Of a stretch of DNA of 37,755 nt, positions 8,269 to 16,227 are shown piece by piece (the first letter of the stretch is position 1; each line of letters starts with the position of its first letter). Position numbers and translations under genes: made by a program. The notes beneath the pieces are model-generated. The model had not been told where the DNA came from, did no database searches, and saw nothing but the letters and a program-made list of their open reading frames with translations. Origin of the DNA: Thermovorax subterraneus (GTDB taxonomy: Bacteria; Bacillota; Thermosediminibacteria; Thermosediminibacterales; Thermosediminibacteraceae); NCBI GenBank assembly GCA_021608145.1, contig JAKIHM010000023.1, positions 1 through 37,755 on the forward strand, given 5' to 3'.

Positions 8269-9105
8269 TTAGAAGGCGGGCACGACGGCACCCTGATATT
8301 TCTCCTCGATGAACTTTTTGACTTCGGGGGAATTCAATGCTTCGGCGAGCTTTTTGAGCTCCGGCCTCGATTCGTCGCCCTTTCGGACCACCAGCACGTT
8401 TACATAGGGCGAGTTGGCATCTTCAATGATGAGCGCGTCCTTTGTGGGAACAAGCCCTGCCTCCAGAGCATAGTTGGTGTTGATTACCGCCAGGTCCACG
8501 TCCGGCAGTACCCTGGGGAGGGTTGCGGCCTCAAGTTCGGTTATCTTCAAACCTTTTGGATTTTCAACTATGTCGCCCACCGTGGCTTTTATCCCTGCTT
8601 CAGGCTTTAATTTAATGAGTCCCGCTGTCTGCAGGAGCAGGAGAGCCCTTCCGGCGTTGGTCGGGTCGTTGGGTATGGCGACGGTGGCTCCTTCCTTTAG
8701 TTCGCCGAGATTTTTAATCTTTTGGGAATAGGCCCCCATGGGCTCGATGTGGACCTTCGCGATGTAGGTCAAATCCAGATTGTGTTCCTTCGAAAACTCC
8801 TCAAGGTACGGAATGTGCTGGAAATAGTTGGCATTGAGTTCCTTTTCTGCCAGCTTCAAATTGGGCTGAACATAGTCGGTAAATTCCACAATTTCTAGAT
8901 TAATCCCCTCTTTTTCCAGAATTGGCTTTACAACTTCCAGGATTTCGGCGTGGGGCACCGGAGAAGCTCCAACCTTGATAGTCACTTTTTCATTTTGCAC
9001 CTGCTGATTTGCGCTATTTTCGCTGGCAGATTGATTTTGCCCGCATCCCGAAAGCAGGAATGCAAGGATGCTGAGTGTTAAAAACAAAGCAAGAAATTTT
9101 TTCAT
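8269..9105 (-). CDS. metQ: Methionine ABC transporter substrate-binding lipoprotein
   Basis: NlpA/MetQ-family lipoprotein that captures methionine for the MetNI transporter. The signal peptide ends in the lipobox LLSGC with Cys21 lipidated, followed by a serine/asparagine/glutamine-rich linker. The mature domain has family hallmarks such as GASPVPHAEIL, YFQHIPYL and PNDPTNAGRALLLLQ. Its 278 aa is typical. ATG 9105 follows GAGGAGGGAC. It is third in the metN-metI-metQ-racemase operon under the SAM riboswitch. Confidence 0.94.
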   Translation of the reverse strand: MKKFLALFLTLSILAFLLSGCGQNQSASENSANQQVQNEKVTIKVGASPVPHAEILEVVKPILEKEGINLEIVEFTDYVQPNLKLAEKELNANYFQHIPYLEEFSKEHNLDLTYIAKVHIEPMGAYSQKIKNLGELKEGATVAIPNDPTNAGRALLLLQTAGLIKLKPEAGIKATVGDIVENPKGLKITELEAATLPRVLPDVDLAVINTNYALEAGLVPTKDALIIEDANSPYVNVLVVRKGDESRPELKKLAEALNSPEVKKFIEEKYQGAVVPAF

Positions 9106-9141
9106 TCAATGTCCCTCCTCAATGCAAAAATTTTTGATTGA

Positions 9142-9795
9142 TTAACGGTGTTTGGAAAGGTACTTTACCACCAAATCTCCAAGGACCTGGATGAGCTGCA
9201 CCATAACCACGAGTATTGCCACGGTGTAGAGCATGATGTCGAGCATGAAGCGCTGGTATCCATAGCGCACCGCCAGGTCTCCCAGTCCACCACCTCCTAT
9301 CACGCCGGCCATGGCGGAATACCCCACCAGGTTTATGGCGGTTATAGTTATTCCAGCGGCGATCGAAGGCAGGGCCTCGGGGATTAAAACCTTGGTTATG
9401 ACCTGAAAAGGAGACGCCCCCATGGCCTGTGCCGCTTCGATGACGCCGCGGTCTACCTCGCGCAAGGCCGTTTCGGTGAGCCTTCCCATAAAGGGAATGG
9501 CCGCCACCGAAAGGGGAACTATGGCGGCCGTGGTGCCTATGGATTTTCCCACGAGCCACCGGGTAAAGGGAATTAGCATTATTAACAAAATGACGAAGGG
9601 AATGGAGCGGAATATATTGACGATGGTGCCCAAAGCTTTATTCAAGGGGCTGTTTTCCAAAATCCTTCCTCTGTCGGTGGAATAAAGCAGGACGCCGAGA
9701 GGTATCCCGAAAATGGATGCTATGAGCACCGACACCGCCACCATGTAGACAGTCTCACGGGTCGCACTAAAAAGCAGCTTTACAGTTTCAGCCAA
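9142..9795 (-). CDS. metI: Methionine ABC transporter permease
   Basis: Membrane permease of the MetNIQ importer with about five helices. The inner-membrane ABC-permease signature is visible as EVDRGVIEAAQAMGASPFQVI, the loop that docks to MetN, and the family segment IFRSIPFVILL is present. The likely start is TTG 9795, because GGAGGTGG lies about six bases upstream inside the end of metN. This gives 217 aa, the family's usual length. An in-frame ATG at 9816 would overlap metN by 29 bases and lacks a ribosome site. With TTG 9795 the overlap with metN is 8 bases. Confidence 0.92.
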   Translation of the reverse strand: MAETVKLLFSATRETVYMVAVSVLIASIFGIPLGVLLYSTDRGRILENSPLNKALGTIVNIFRSIPFVILLIMLIPFTRWLVGKSIGTTAAIVPLSVAAIPFMGRLTETALREVDRGVIEAAQAMGASPFQVITKVLIPEALPSIAAGITITAINLVGYSAMAGVIGGGGLGDLAVRYGYQRFMLDIMLYTVAILVVMVQLIQVLGDLVVKYLSKHR

Positions 9796-10822
9796 TTTCC
9801 ACCACCTCCACTTCAAGGCCTATATCTTGCAAGTACGAAAGAGCCCTGTCGGCCGTCCCGTTTTTCCCCTCGAACTGCACCACCAAAGTTCCAAAGGGAG
9901 TACCTTGAATGTGGTCTATGTTTCCGTACAGGATATTGGCGTTTACGCCGAATTTTTTCACAACCTCCGAGAGGATGGGCTTTGCGGTAATTTCCCCGAA
10001 AAATCCTATTTTGACCACGCGGCCCTCTGCCAGGTTTCCGTTTAAGGCCTTTATTTTCGCTTTAAGCTCTTCGGGAATTTCGCAGATGAACATGGATTTT
10101 AAAAAGTTGCGGGCCGTCTGAGTTTTCGGCCTTGAAAATATTTCAAAAGTTGTCCCCTGCTCCACCACCCGGCTTTTTTCTATAACTGCCACTTTGTTGC
10201 ATATTTGCTTTATCACGTTCATCTCATGGGTCACGACCACCATGGTGATGCCCAGCTTCTCGTTGATGTCTTTTAAAAGTTTCAGGATTGAAAGGGTGGT
10301 TTCCGGGTCCAGTGCCGAAGTCGCCTCATCGCAGAGCAGAACCTTCGGGTCGCAGGCAAGAGCCCGGGCGATGCCGACTCTCTGTTTTTGCCCTCCCGAA
10401 AGCTGCGAAGGGAAGGACTTTGCCTTGTCGGAAAGCCCAACCAGATTCAAGAGATTTTCCACCTTTTCGTTTATGGTTTTCCTGTCAAAACCGGCGATTT
10501 CCAGCGGAAAGGCCACATTCCCCCACACGGTCCGGGAGGAAAGCAGGTTGAAGTGCTGGAAAATCATGCCGATTTTCTTGCGCATCTCTTTAAGCTCTTT
10601 GGGGGAAAGTCCGGTCATCTCCACGCCGTCGATTTCGATAGAGCCTGATGTGGGCTTTTCCAGCAAATTGATGCACCGAAGTAGGGTGCTTTTCCCTGCG
10701 CCGCTTAAACCTATTATTCCGAAAATGTCTCCTTTTTCGATGTCGAGATTTATGCCGTCTAACGCTTTGACGGTTCCCGAAGCCGAAGTGTAGACCTTTG
10801 TGAGATTCCTTATCCGAATCAA
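9788..10822 (-). CDS. metN: Methionine ABC transporter ATP-binding protein
   Basis: ATPase that powers methionine uptake. Walker A (GLSGAGKST, about residues 37-45), the ABC signature LSGGQKQR, Walker B (VLLCDEATSALD) and the H-loop (VVTHEM) are all present. A C-terminal NIL domain (about residues 265-340) is the site where MetN senses methionine and limits transport, so the full-length regulated form is encoded. The 344-aa length is standard. The start is TTG 10822 with GGAGGG seven bases upstream. It is the first gene of the operon, downstream of the SAM riboswitch. Confidence 0.95.
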   Translation of the reverse strand: MIRIRNLTKVYTSASGTVKALDGINLDIEKGDIFGIIGLSGAGKSTLLRCINLLEKPTSGSIEIDGVEMTGLSPKELKEMRKKIGMIFQHFNLLSSRTVWGNVAFPLEIAGFDRKTINEKVENLLNLVGLSDKAKSFPSQLSGGQKQRVGIARALACDPKVLLCDEATSALDPETTLSILKLLKDINEKLGITMVVVTHEMNVIKQICNKVAVIEKSRVVEQGTTFEIFSRPKTQTARNFLKSMFICEIPEELKAKIKALNGNLAEGRVVKIGFFGEITAKPILSEVVKKFGVNANILYGNIDHIQGTPFGTLVVQFEGKNGTADRALSYLQDIGLEVEVVEIG

Positions 10823-10852
10823 TTAAATCCCTCCCCTTCCCAAAAATGCAAC

Positions 10853-10886
10853 AAAAAACCCCCTTCTGACAGCGAGAAGAGGGTTT
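10853..10886 (-). terminator. Riboswitch-controlled terminator upstream of metN
   Basis: On the minus strand AACCCTCTTCT pairs with AGAAGGGGGTT (one G-T pair), followed by a run of T. It lies just after the S-box aptamer and before the metN ribosome site, so SAM binding would favour this hairpin and switch transcription off. Confidence 0.85.
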
Positions 10887-10892
10887 GGTAAC

Positions 10893-11007
10893 CTCTTATC
10901 TGCCAGAACGTTACGTTCTGCTGGAATTAGCACCGCTGCAACTGCGCTCGCAGTTGCCGGTTGCCGGGTTTCATCGGGCCAGTCCCTCCACCTGCTCTCG
11001 ATAAGAG
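10893..11007 (-). ncRNA. SAM riboswitch (S-box)
   Basis: The minus strand reads as a classical S-box aptamer. The outer P1 helix is CTCTTATC/GATAAGAG (11007-11000 with 10900-10893). The conserved core AGGTGGAGGGACTGGCCC, then GATGAAACCCGGCAACC, and GGTGCTAATTCC are all present. It responds to S-adenosylmethionine. With the adjacent terminator it should shut off metN-metI-metQ and the racemase gene when SAM is plentiful. Confidence 0.95.
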
Positions 11008-11034
11008 TTTTCTTATTCAATTTTGATGATATAA

Positions 11035-11063
11035 ATATTAACATTCATTTAGGATTATGTCAA
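11035..11063 (-). promoter_or_regulatory. Sigma-A promoter of the S-box met operon
   Basis: On the minus strand TTGACA (11063-11058), an exact 17-base spacer and TAATAT (11040-11035) form a near-consensus promoter. The predicted start near 11028 lies about 20 bases before the riboswitch. Confidence 0.8.
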
Positions 11064-11157
11064 TCGATTTTTTTAGGGAAGCACGCAGGATAGAATAACC
11101 CCTTATGGTTGTTGCATCAGCCCTTCAATATTAAAGCCGCTAAGGAGTTGTTTTTTA

Positions 11158-11993
11158 ACTGATGTCAAGGATGCTGAATGGATTGCAAATTTACTGCGCC
11201 ACGGCCTTCTAAAGGGCAGCTTCGTCCCGGACAGAGAGCAAAGGGAGCTTCGCGATCTCGTCCGTTACAGAAAAAGCCTTATTGAGGAGCGCTCAAGAGA
11301 GCTTAGCCGCATCCAGAAAGTGCTTGAAGGCGCCAATATCAAGCTGTCTTCAGTAGTCTCCGATATAAACGGCATGTCCAGCCGCGCTATACTGGAAGCA
11401 ATAATAAATGGAGAAGAAGACCCCGAAATCCTGGCAGACCTCTCTCAGGGGAAGTTAAAGAATAAAAAGGAAGATCTTAAGCGCGCTTTAAAAGGGTTGA
11501 TCAATGATCACTTGAGGATGATGCTGGAAATACAGTTGAGACATATAGACTATCTCGATGAAGAAATAGAAAGATTGGATGAAGAAATAAAAAAGCGGAT
11601 GCTCATACAATTCCCGGAGTGGGAAGAAGGACTGCAGAACAGATAATTGCAGAAATCGGAACTAATATGGACCAGTTCCCCTCCGCCGCTCATTTGTGTT
11701 CTTGGGCGGGGCTGTGCCCAGGTCAAAATGAAAGCGCCGGCAAGCAAAAGTCTGCCAGCACTCGAAAGGGAAACAAAAAATTGCGAAGTGCTCTTGTAGA
11801 AGCTGCCCGGGCAGCTTCTAGATCTAAGGATACTTATCTTTCCAGTCAATACCACCGCATTGCTGCCCGAAGAGGTTCGAACCGGGCAGCAGTTGCGGTG
11901 GCCCACAGCATCCTGACTATAGTTTACCATATTCTCAAGCGAAAGCAACCTTATATTGAACCGCGTCTTAAATTTTTTAGGTTTTTGTTATAG
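11158..11993 (+). pseudogene. Decayed IS110-family transposase
   Basis: The first reading frame begins within the family motif TDVKDAEWIANLL and runs through RHGLLKGSFVPDREQRELRD and a charged coiled-coil stretch to a premature stop at 11646. The second frame (about 11610-11993) carries the C-terminal Transposase_20 region: IPGVGRRTAEQIIAEIG, FPSAAHLCSWAGLCPGQNES, STRKGNKKLRSALVEAA. The frame changes around 11600-11612, where about a dozen residues appear lost. The N-terminal RuvC-like DEDD catalytic domain (roughly the first 110 residues) is absent upstream, so the copy is dead. It borders the restriction-modification genes and may mark how they arrived. Confidence 0.85.
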
Positions 11994-12234
11994 CTTTATG
12001 TTAATCCCATATTTTTACATTTAGGTATGGGCTTACTTTTTTATTGCTTTTTTTCGGAACATTATTTTCAGGATAGACTAGAAATTGATTTATCATAGTA
12101 CCGTTGATAGTATTTGTACTTTATGGAAAATTATATCATAACTTCAGTGATATTATTTTGTTTTCCAGATTTCAAAATTCAGAAGCTAGTCGCTCTATTT
12201 CCCGGAAGAAGAGCTCTTCTAGCTAGCTGTTCCT

Positions 12235-13167
12235 CTAGGAATCAGTCCCGCTCTCTTCCCATATTAAACGCCGCAAACCGGTTAATATCATCCAAACACT
12301 TTCTATTTTTCCTTCATTTTTACCGTACCTACCTTGTTCTATCTCTCGTTCAAATCGTTCAAATTCCTGCTCTATTTCCTCTCGCGTTCTTCCTTCACTA
12401 AAAATTTTCACAAATCGCAACCAATGACGAATCTCGATACCCGCTATACGTTCGTTGTATATTTCCTCTATGTATTCTTCCATAATACCTGTTCTGGCAA
12501 TACGCCCAAAATTCTTGCCACGATCGGATACAGGTCTATCGTTAATAGCATCGCTCTTACGCGGATAGGGACGTACATCTTCAGGCACTATGATTCCTCT
12601 ATCGTCCTCGGTCTGTCTAGTATGCTCCCAATAATAATTCCGCCATGCAGCGACATACCTTGCGTTTTCCACGAATGGTTTTAGGAGTTTCGGACGTCCA
12701 GAAATAACTTGTGATAATAGCCAGGGCACAATAACAACCAAATCCGCAGGTGCGCATGCCTCTTTTGTAGCACAGAATCGAAAGTTTGGCTCTTTTTCTT
12801 TTGCCAATAGATACCACGTTTTAAGCTCAATGCCAAGAATAGGAGTGATATCTCCTCCGCCCGGTTTCGTGAGAAGAACATCAGGAAACGTCTGCGCCTG
12901 GCGAATGAACGCATATTCGCTGTACCTGCCTTCCGGGTCCCACACTGACCGTATTTGATTCAAATTATCCACCAGTTGCTGCTCGATCGTCGTCCCTACC
13001 GCAGGAGATAACGTTGGAAGATCCGTAAGGCTAACACCTTCAATGTACGTATCTGTGTGAAATTGGTAAGGAAGATTGTAAAGAGCCTCTTTGACGTTAA
13101 CCCATAAGTTATAGTGTTCCCATTCCCTACTCGGTTCTTCACGTATTGGTGTCCTAGGACCTGTCAT
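12235..13167 (-). CDS. Probable type II restriction endonuclease
   Basis: Not recognised by name, but it overlaps the methyltransferase gene by 14 bases and contains a plausible PD-(D/E)xK nuclease core: PD at residues 95-96 (QTFPDVLL) and E-L-K at 114-116 (ILGIELKTW), with a glycine-rich turn between. The 310-aa length fits a restriction enzyme. The C-terminal third is rich in arginine and glutamate and probably helical. Codon use and composition are more AT-rich than in the neighbouring housekeeping genes, consistent with transfer. ATG 13165-13167 lies inside the end of the methyltransferase gene. The recognition site cannot be deduced from the sequence. Confidence 0.7.
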   Translation of the reverse strand: MTGPRTPIREEPSREWEHYNLWVNVKEALYNLPYQFHTDTYIEGVSLTDLPTLSPAVGTTIEQQLVDNLNQIRSVWDPEGRYSEYAFIRQAQTFPDVLLTKPGGGDITPILGIELKTWYLLAKEKEPNFRFCATKEACAPADLVVIVPWLLSQVISGRPKLLKPFVENARYVAAWRNYYWEHTRQTEDDRGIIVPEDVRPYPRKSDAINDRPVSDRGKNFGRIARTGIMEEYIEEIYNERIAGIEIRHWLRFVKIFSEGRTREEIEQEFERFEREIEQGRYGKNEGKIESVWMILTGLRRLIWEESGTDS

Positions 13168-14185
13168 ACGTCTTCAACCTTTCAATAGCAATTTTAAAGT
13201 ATCTAGGGTTAATTTCAGCACTGTAATGGACTCGGCCCAACTTATGGGATGCAATGGCCTCCGTACACAACCCTCCAAATGGTGCCCAGACAACATCTCC
13301 CGGATCAGAGCTAGCCCGAATAATCCGTTCTGTCAGCTTAAGTGGCTTCTGATTAGCATGTAACGCCTTATTGATACGATCAGGAACCTTAATACGTTCA
13401 GGACCGCGCACAGACGGTTCATCCCAAACATTCGTAACCCCTGGCTCGCAATAAAACTTTGGGCGCATGTTTGCCCACTCTTTGGCGGTAAGAGGACGCT
13501 TCCCGTCAAGCGAGAAATATGGACGGCCGTTCGGGTCTCCGTACTGGTTGGCGTAGGCAACAAGGCGCTCAAAAACGTCCGGCGGTGGACAATACCAAAG
13601 GTGATCTTTGGTCAGATACTTTCTTGTGGCTGCATTCTTGACCCCGGCTGCTTCATTGGCTTTTGAAAGGGGAAGACCGCTACGTTCCCATTCATAGCGC
13701 AACCATTCCTGCATGGTCATAACCCGATGTCCCACACGGAATTCCGCCCTTCGTACATACTGCACACATACTTCAGTAACAACAGGGTACTTGCGAAGCG
13801 TTTTTGTATTAGAGTTGCCAGCTATATGGCTTATACCTTTGTTCCAAATATGACAATTCACAAAAGACCATCCATACTTTTGCAGCACCCCGTGAACATT
13901 TGCCCATCCGTGTTCGGAATTCCAAAACCACAGGGTGGTCGCAGGAGTAGCCGCCTTCGACCAGGCTACAATATGGGGTTCATACCATTCAGCTAAGACA
14001 TCAGGCGTCGGCGGATCGCCGGGAAATCCCGCAATACCATAAGGGCCATCTGAAATGATTACAGTTGGGGAAGGCCATTGGTCATACCAGTCCAACGCAT
14101 CCCCAAGAACAATATGAACCTTATCTCGCACAAACACCCGCTCATCACTATCCAAAGCTAAACCCAGGTTGCTCACACTTTGCAA
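13154..14185 (-). CDS. Type II DNA methyltransferase, beta-class (N4-cytosine or N6-adenine)
   Basis: Modification half of a restriction-modification system. The catalytic motif IV comes first as SDGPYG (residues 45-50, a variant of the usual D/N/S-PPY), and the SAM-binding motif I region is at the C-terminus (VVWAPFGGLCTEAIA from about residue 298), preceded by NQKPLKLTERIIRAS. This order defines the beta class. Between them is a target-recognition region with an HTH-like segment (LPLSKANEAAGVKNAATRKY) and DHLWYCPPP. Length is 343 aa. The start is TTG 14185 with AGGGGTGA five bases upstream. The order methyltransferase then nuclease, overlapping, ensures that modification is made first. Confidence 0.88.
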   Translation of the reverse strand: MQSVSNLGLALDSDERVFVRDKVHIVLGDALDWYDQWPSPTVIISDGPYGIAGFPGDPPTPDVLAEWYEPHIVAWSKAATPATTLWFWNSEHGWANVHGVLQKYGWSFVNCHIWNKGISHIAGNSNTKTLRKYPVVTEVCVQYVRRAEFRVGHRVMTMQEWLRYEWERSGLPLSKANEAAGVKNAATRKYLTKDHLWYCPPPDVFERLVAYANQYGDPNGRPYFSLDGKRPLTAKEWANMRPKFYCEPGVTNVWDEPSVRGPERIKVPDRINKALHANQKPLKLTERIIRASSDPGDVVWAPFGGLCTEAIASHKLGRVHYSAEINPRYFKIAIERLKTYDRS

Positions 14186-14554
14186 TATTTCACCCCTCTT
14201 ACCGAACCAGTTTCGCAGATTTTGCTCCTAGCTATAATGTATTCCTCTCTCTCAGAACTGATCTAATTCCTTTTTAACATGAAAATACCAAAAAAAGAGT
14301 CTTGAGTCAACCAGAGCCATATTTTTCTAACCAAAAAAGGCAACACTAAAGTAAACCACTGTTTTTGTGGCTTCTTTGTTTTTTTATTGCTTTCTACAGT
14401 TAATAGCTTATTTTTATGCAGCAGCCGATTTCTAATCTGCTGTTTATTCTTTCTACTGCTGTCCTTTTTTTGTAATACTTTTCCCATTTGTAGCTTGAAC
14501 GGTCTATCGCTATTACGAGACGTAATCTTTCAAGATGATTGTTAAAAATTTAAC
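14186..14554 (+). other. AT-rich intergenic stretch with no recognised gene
   Basis: No RNA gene or protein family was recognised. The minus strand is open for a lysine-rich 74-codon frame (14263-14487) that lacks a convincing ribosome site and similarity to anything I know. It probably contains the promoter of the restriction-modification operon on the minus strand and spans the boundary of the accessory patch. Confidence 0.4.
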
Positions 14555-14583
14555 TTGATTGAGTGCAAAAAGTGTGATAAAAT
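14555..14583 (+). promoter_or_regulatory. Sigma-A promoter of the trmO-ABC-fmdE operon
   Basis: TTGATT (14555-14560), a 17-base spacer and TAAAAT (14578-14583) stand 55 bases before the first gene. No riboswitch or operator could be identified in the short leader. Confidence 0.65.
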
Positions 14584-14637
14584 TGTTGTTACAAAATTAA
14601 AAAAAAGTAACACTACAGTCTGGAAGGGGGTGCTTTG

Positions 14638-15078
14638 GTGGAGCTTATGCCCATTGGAAAGATTCACAGTCCCTTCATAATCCACAATGCTCCGCGCCAG
14701 GGACGGTTTTCCAATGAAGTTTCAGAAATTGAAATTTACGCTGAATTTTGCGGCGGATTAAAAGGTATTGAAAGCGTATCGCACCTTATCGTGCTTTACT
14801 GGTGCCATTTAGCATCGCGGGATGTCCTTCAGACAAAAACCCCGTTTGGGCCGGAAATCCAAGGGGTCTTTGCTTGCCGCTCACCATCCCGACCCAATCC
14901 CATAGCGTTTTGCGTGGCTGAACTGTTGGAGGTCAAGGGAAACCGCCTTACAGTTAAAGGTCTCGATGCTATTGACGGCAGTCCTTTGATAGACGTAAAG
15001 CCGTATTCTTCTGATCTTGACAGCATTCCCGGGGCGTGCATCGGCTGGTTCGAAAAATCAAAAAAGGAGGAGGAATAA
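14638..15078 (+). CDS. TrmO/YaeB-family protein (tRNA t6A37 methyltransferase family)
   Basis: The 146-aa single-domain protein matches the TrmO (YaeB, UPF0066) beta-barrel family: MPIGKIHSPF at the start, then APRQGRF, CRSPSRPNPI and GLDAIDGSPLIDVKPY, which include the SAM-binding and conserved arginine/proline region. E. coli TrmO methylates N6 of threonylcarbamoyladenosine at tRNA position 37, but short anaerobe homologues are often found with metal or molybdopterin genes and may act differently. The start could be TTG 14635 or GTG 14638, and spacing from GGAAGGGGG favours 14638. Its stop codon directly abuts the start of the ABC lipoprotein gene, so it is co-transcribed with the transporter. 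Confidence 0.85.
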   Translation: MELMPIGKIHSPFIIHNAPRQGRFSNEVSEIEIYAEFCGGLKGIESVSHLIVLYWCHLASRDVLQTKTPFGPEIQGVFACRSPSRPNPIAFCVAELLEVKGNRLTVKGLDAIDGSPLIDVKPYSSDLDSIPGACIGWFEKSKKEEE

Positions 15079-16203
15079 ATGCGGATGAGAGCATTTAAGG
15101 CAGTGGCTATGCTAATTGCCCTGCTTATTGCTTTCATTACGATGAGTGGGTGCGGTGCTAAAACAACTGAGCAGGAAAAAGCTGCACCGCAGAAAGCCGT
15201 TGTTACCGACCTGGCCGGCCGGCAGGTGGAAGTTCCCGTTCCGGCAAATAGGGTGGTGGCCATCGGCCCTGGTGCCCTGCGGCTGGTTTGCTATGTCAAC
15301 GGCATAGATAAGGTGGTAGGCGTGGAAAACGTAGAAAAACAGTGGCCCTCCACCGGACGGCCTTACATTTTAGCCTATCCCGAATTAAAAGATTTGCCCA
15401 CCATTGGTCCAGGAGGGCCCAATTCCACACCGGATGCAGAAAAGCTTGTAAGCGTCCAACCTGACGTAATTTTTGTCGCCTATCTTGTGGACAGGGCTCA
15501 GGCAGATGAACTGCAGGCTAAAACGAATATTCCCGTAGTGGTCTTAAGCTACGGCAGCGTCGCAACCTTTGACGAAGATGTTTATAAGTCACTGAGGCTG
15601 ATTGGGAAAATTATTGGCAGGGAGGAAAGAGCCCAGGAGGTTATTGATTACATGCAAAAATGCCAGCAAGACTTACATGATAGGACAAAGGATATTCCTG
15701 AAGACAAAAAGCCCAGAGTTTACGTAGGGGCCCTGGGCATGAAGGGGGCGCACGGCATCGAGAGCACCCAGGCCAAATATCCACCCTTTGTAGCTATCAA
15801 TGCCCGGAATGTGGTTGATGAAACGGGTAAAACGGGGAGTGTCATGATAGACAGGGAAAAACTCCTGAGCTGGGACCCCGATATCATTTTTATCGATGCA
15901 GGGGGCCTTTCCCTGGTGCAGGAAGATTACAAGAAAAACCCCCAGTTTTACCAGTCCCTGAGGGCGGTCAAAAAAGGCCAGGTCTACAGCCTGATGCCCT
16001 ATAATTACTACACCACGAACATCGACACCGCCATTGCCGACGCTTATTTTGCCGGAAAAGTGATTTTTCCCGAACAATTTAAAGATATAGACCCAGCCAA
16101 AAAGGCCGATGAAATTTACCAGTTCCTTTTGGGTAAACCTTTATACGAACAGATGGCGAAAGATTACGGTGGATTTAGAAAGCTGGATCTTGAAAATCCT
16201 TAA
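15079..16203 (+). CDS. Metal-chelate ABC transporter substrate-binding lipoprotein (FecB/BtuF-like)
   Basis: Extracytoplasmic binding lipoprotein of the iron-siderophore/cobalamin cluster. The signal peptide ends in the lipobox TMSGC with Cys25. The Peripla_BP_2 domain follows: VVTDLAGRQVEVPVPANRVV at the start, then PDVIFVAYL, and a C-terminal NTDTAIADAYFAGK-like helix (here NIDTAIADAYFAGKVIFPEQ). At 374 aa it is longer than most cobalamin or haem binders, because of an extra C-terminal region. ATG 15079 is preceded by GGAGGAGG inside the end of the trmO-like gene. The ligand is unknown. Iron chelate is the usual label, but the company of TrmO-like and FmdE proteins makes a molybdenum or tungsten-related ligand worth testing. 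Confidence 0.88.
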   Translation: MRMRAFKAVAMLIALLIAFITMSGCGAKTTEQEKAAPQKAVVTDLAGRQVEVPVPANRVVAIGPGALRLVCYVNGIDKVVGVENVEKQWPSTGRPYILAYPELKDLPTIGPGGPNSTPDAEKLVSVQPDVIFVAYLVDRAQADELQAKTNIPVVVLSYGSVATFDEDVYKSLRLIGKIIGREERAQEVIDYMQKCQQDLHDRTKDIPEDKKPRVYVGALGMKGAHGIESTQAKYPPFVAINARNVVDETGKTGSVMIDREKLLSWDPDIIFIDAGGLSLVQEDYKKNPQFYQSLRAVKKGQVYSLMPYNYYTTNIDTAIADAYFAGKVIFPEQFKDIDPAKKADEIYQFLLGKPLYEQMAKDYGGFRKLDLENP

Positions 16204-16227
16204 TACATACTCGAGGAGAAAGAAAAT

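Noticed and set aside
14263..14487. Small lysine-rich minus-strand gene
   Set aside because: No convincing ribosome site, no family resemblance and AT-rich composition. It is listed only as open intergenic sequence.
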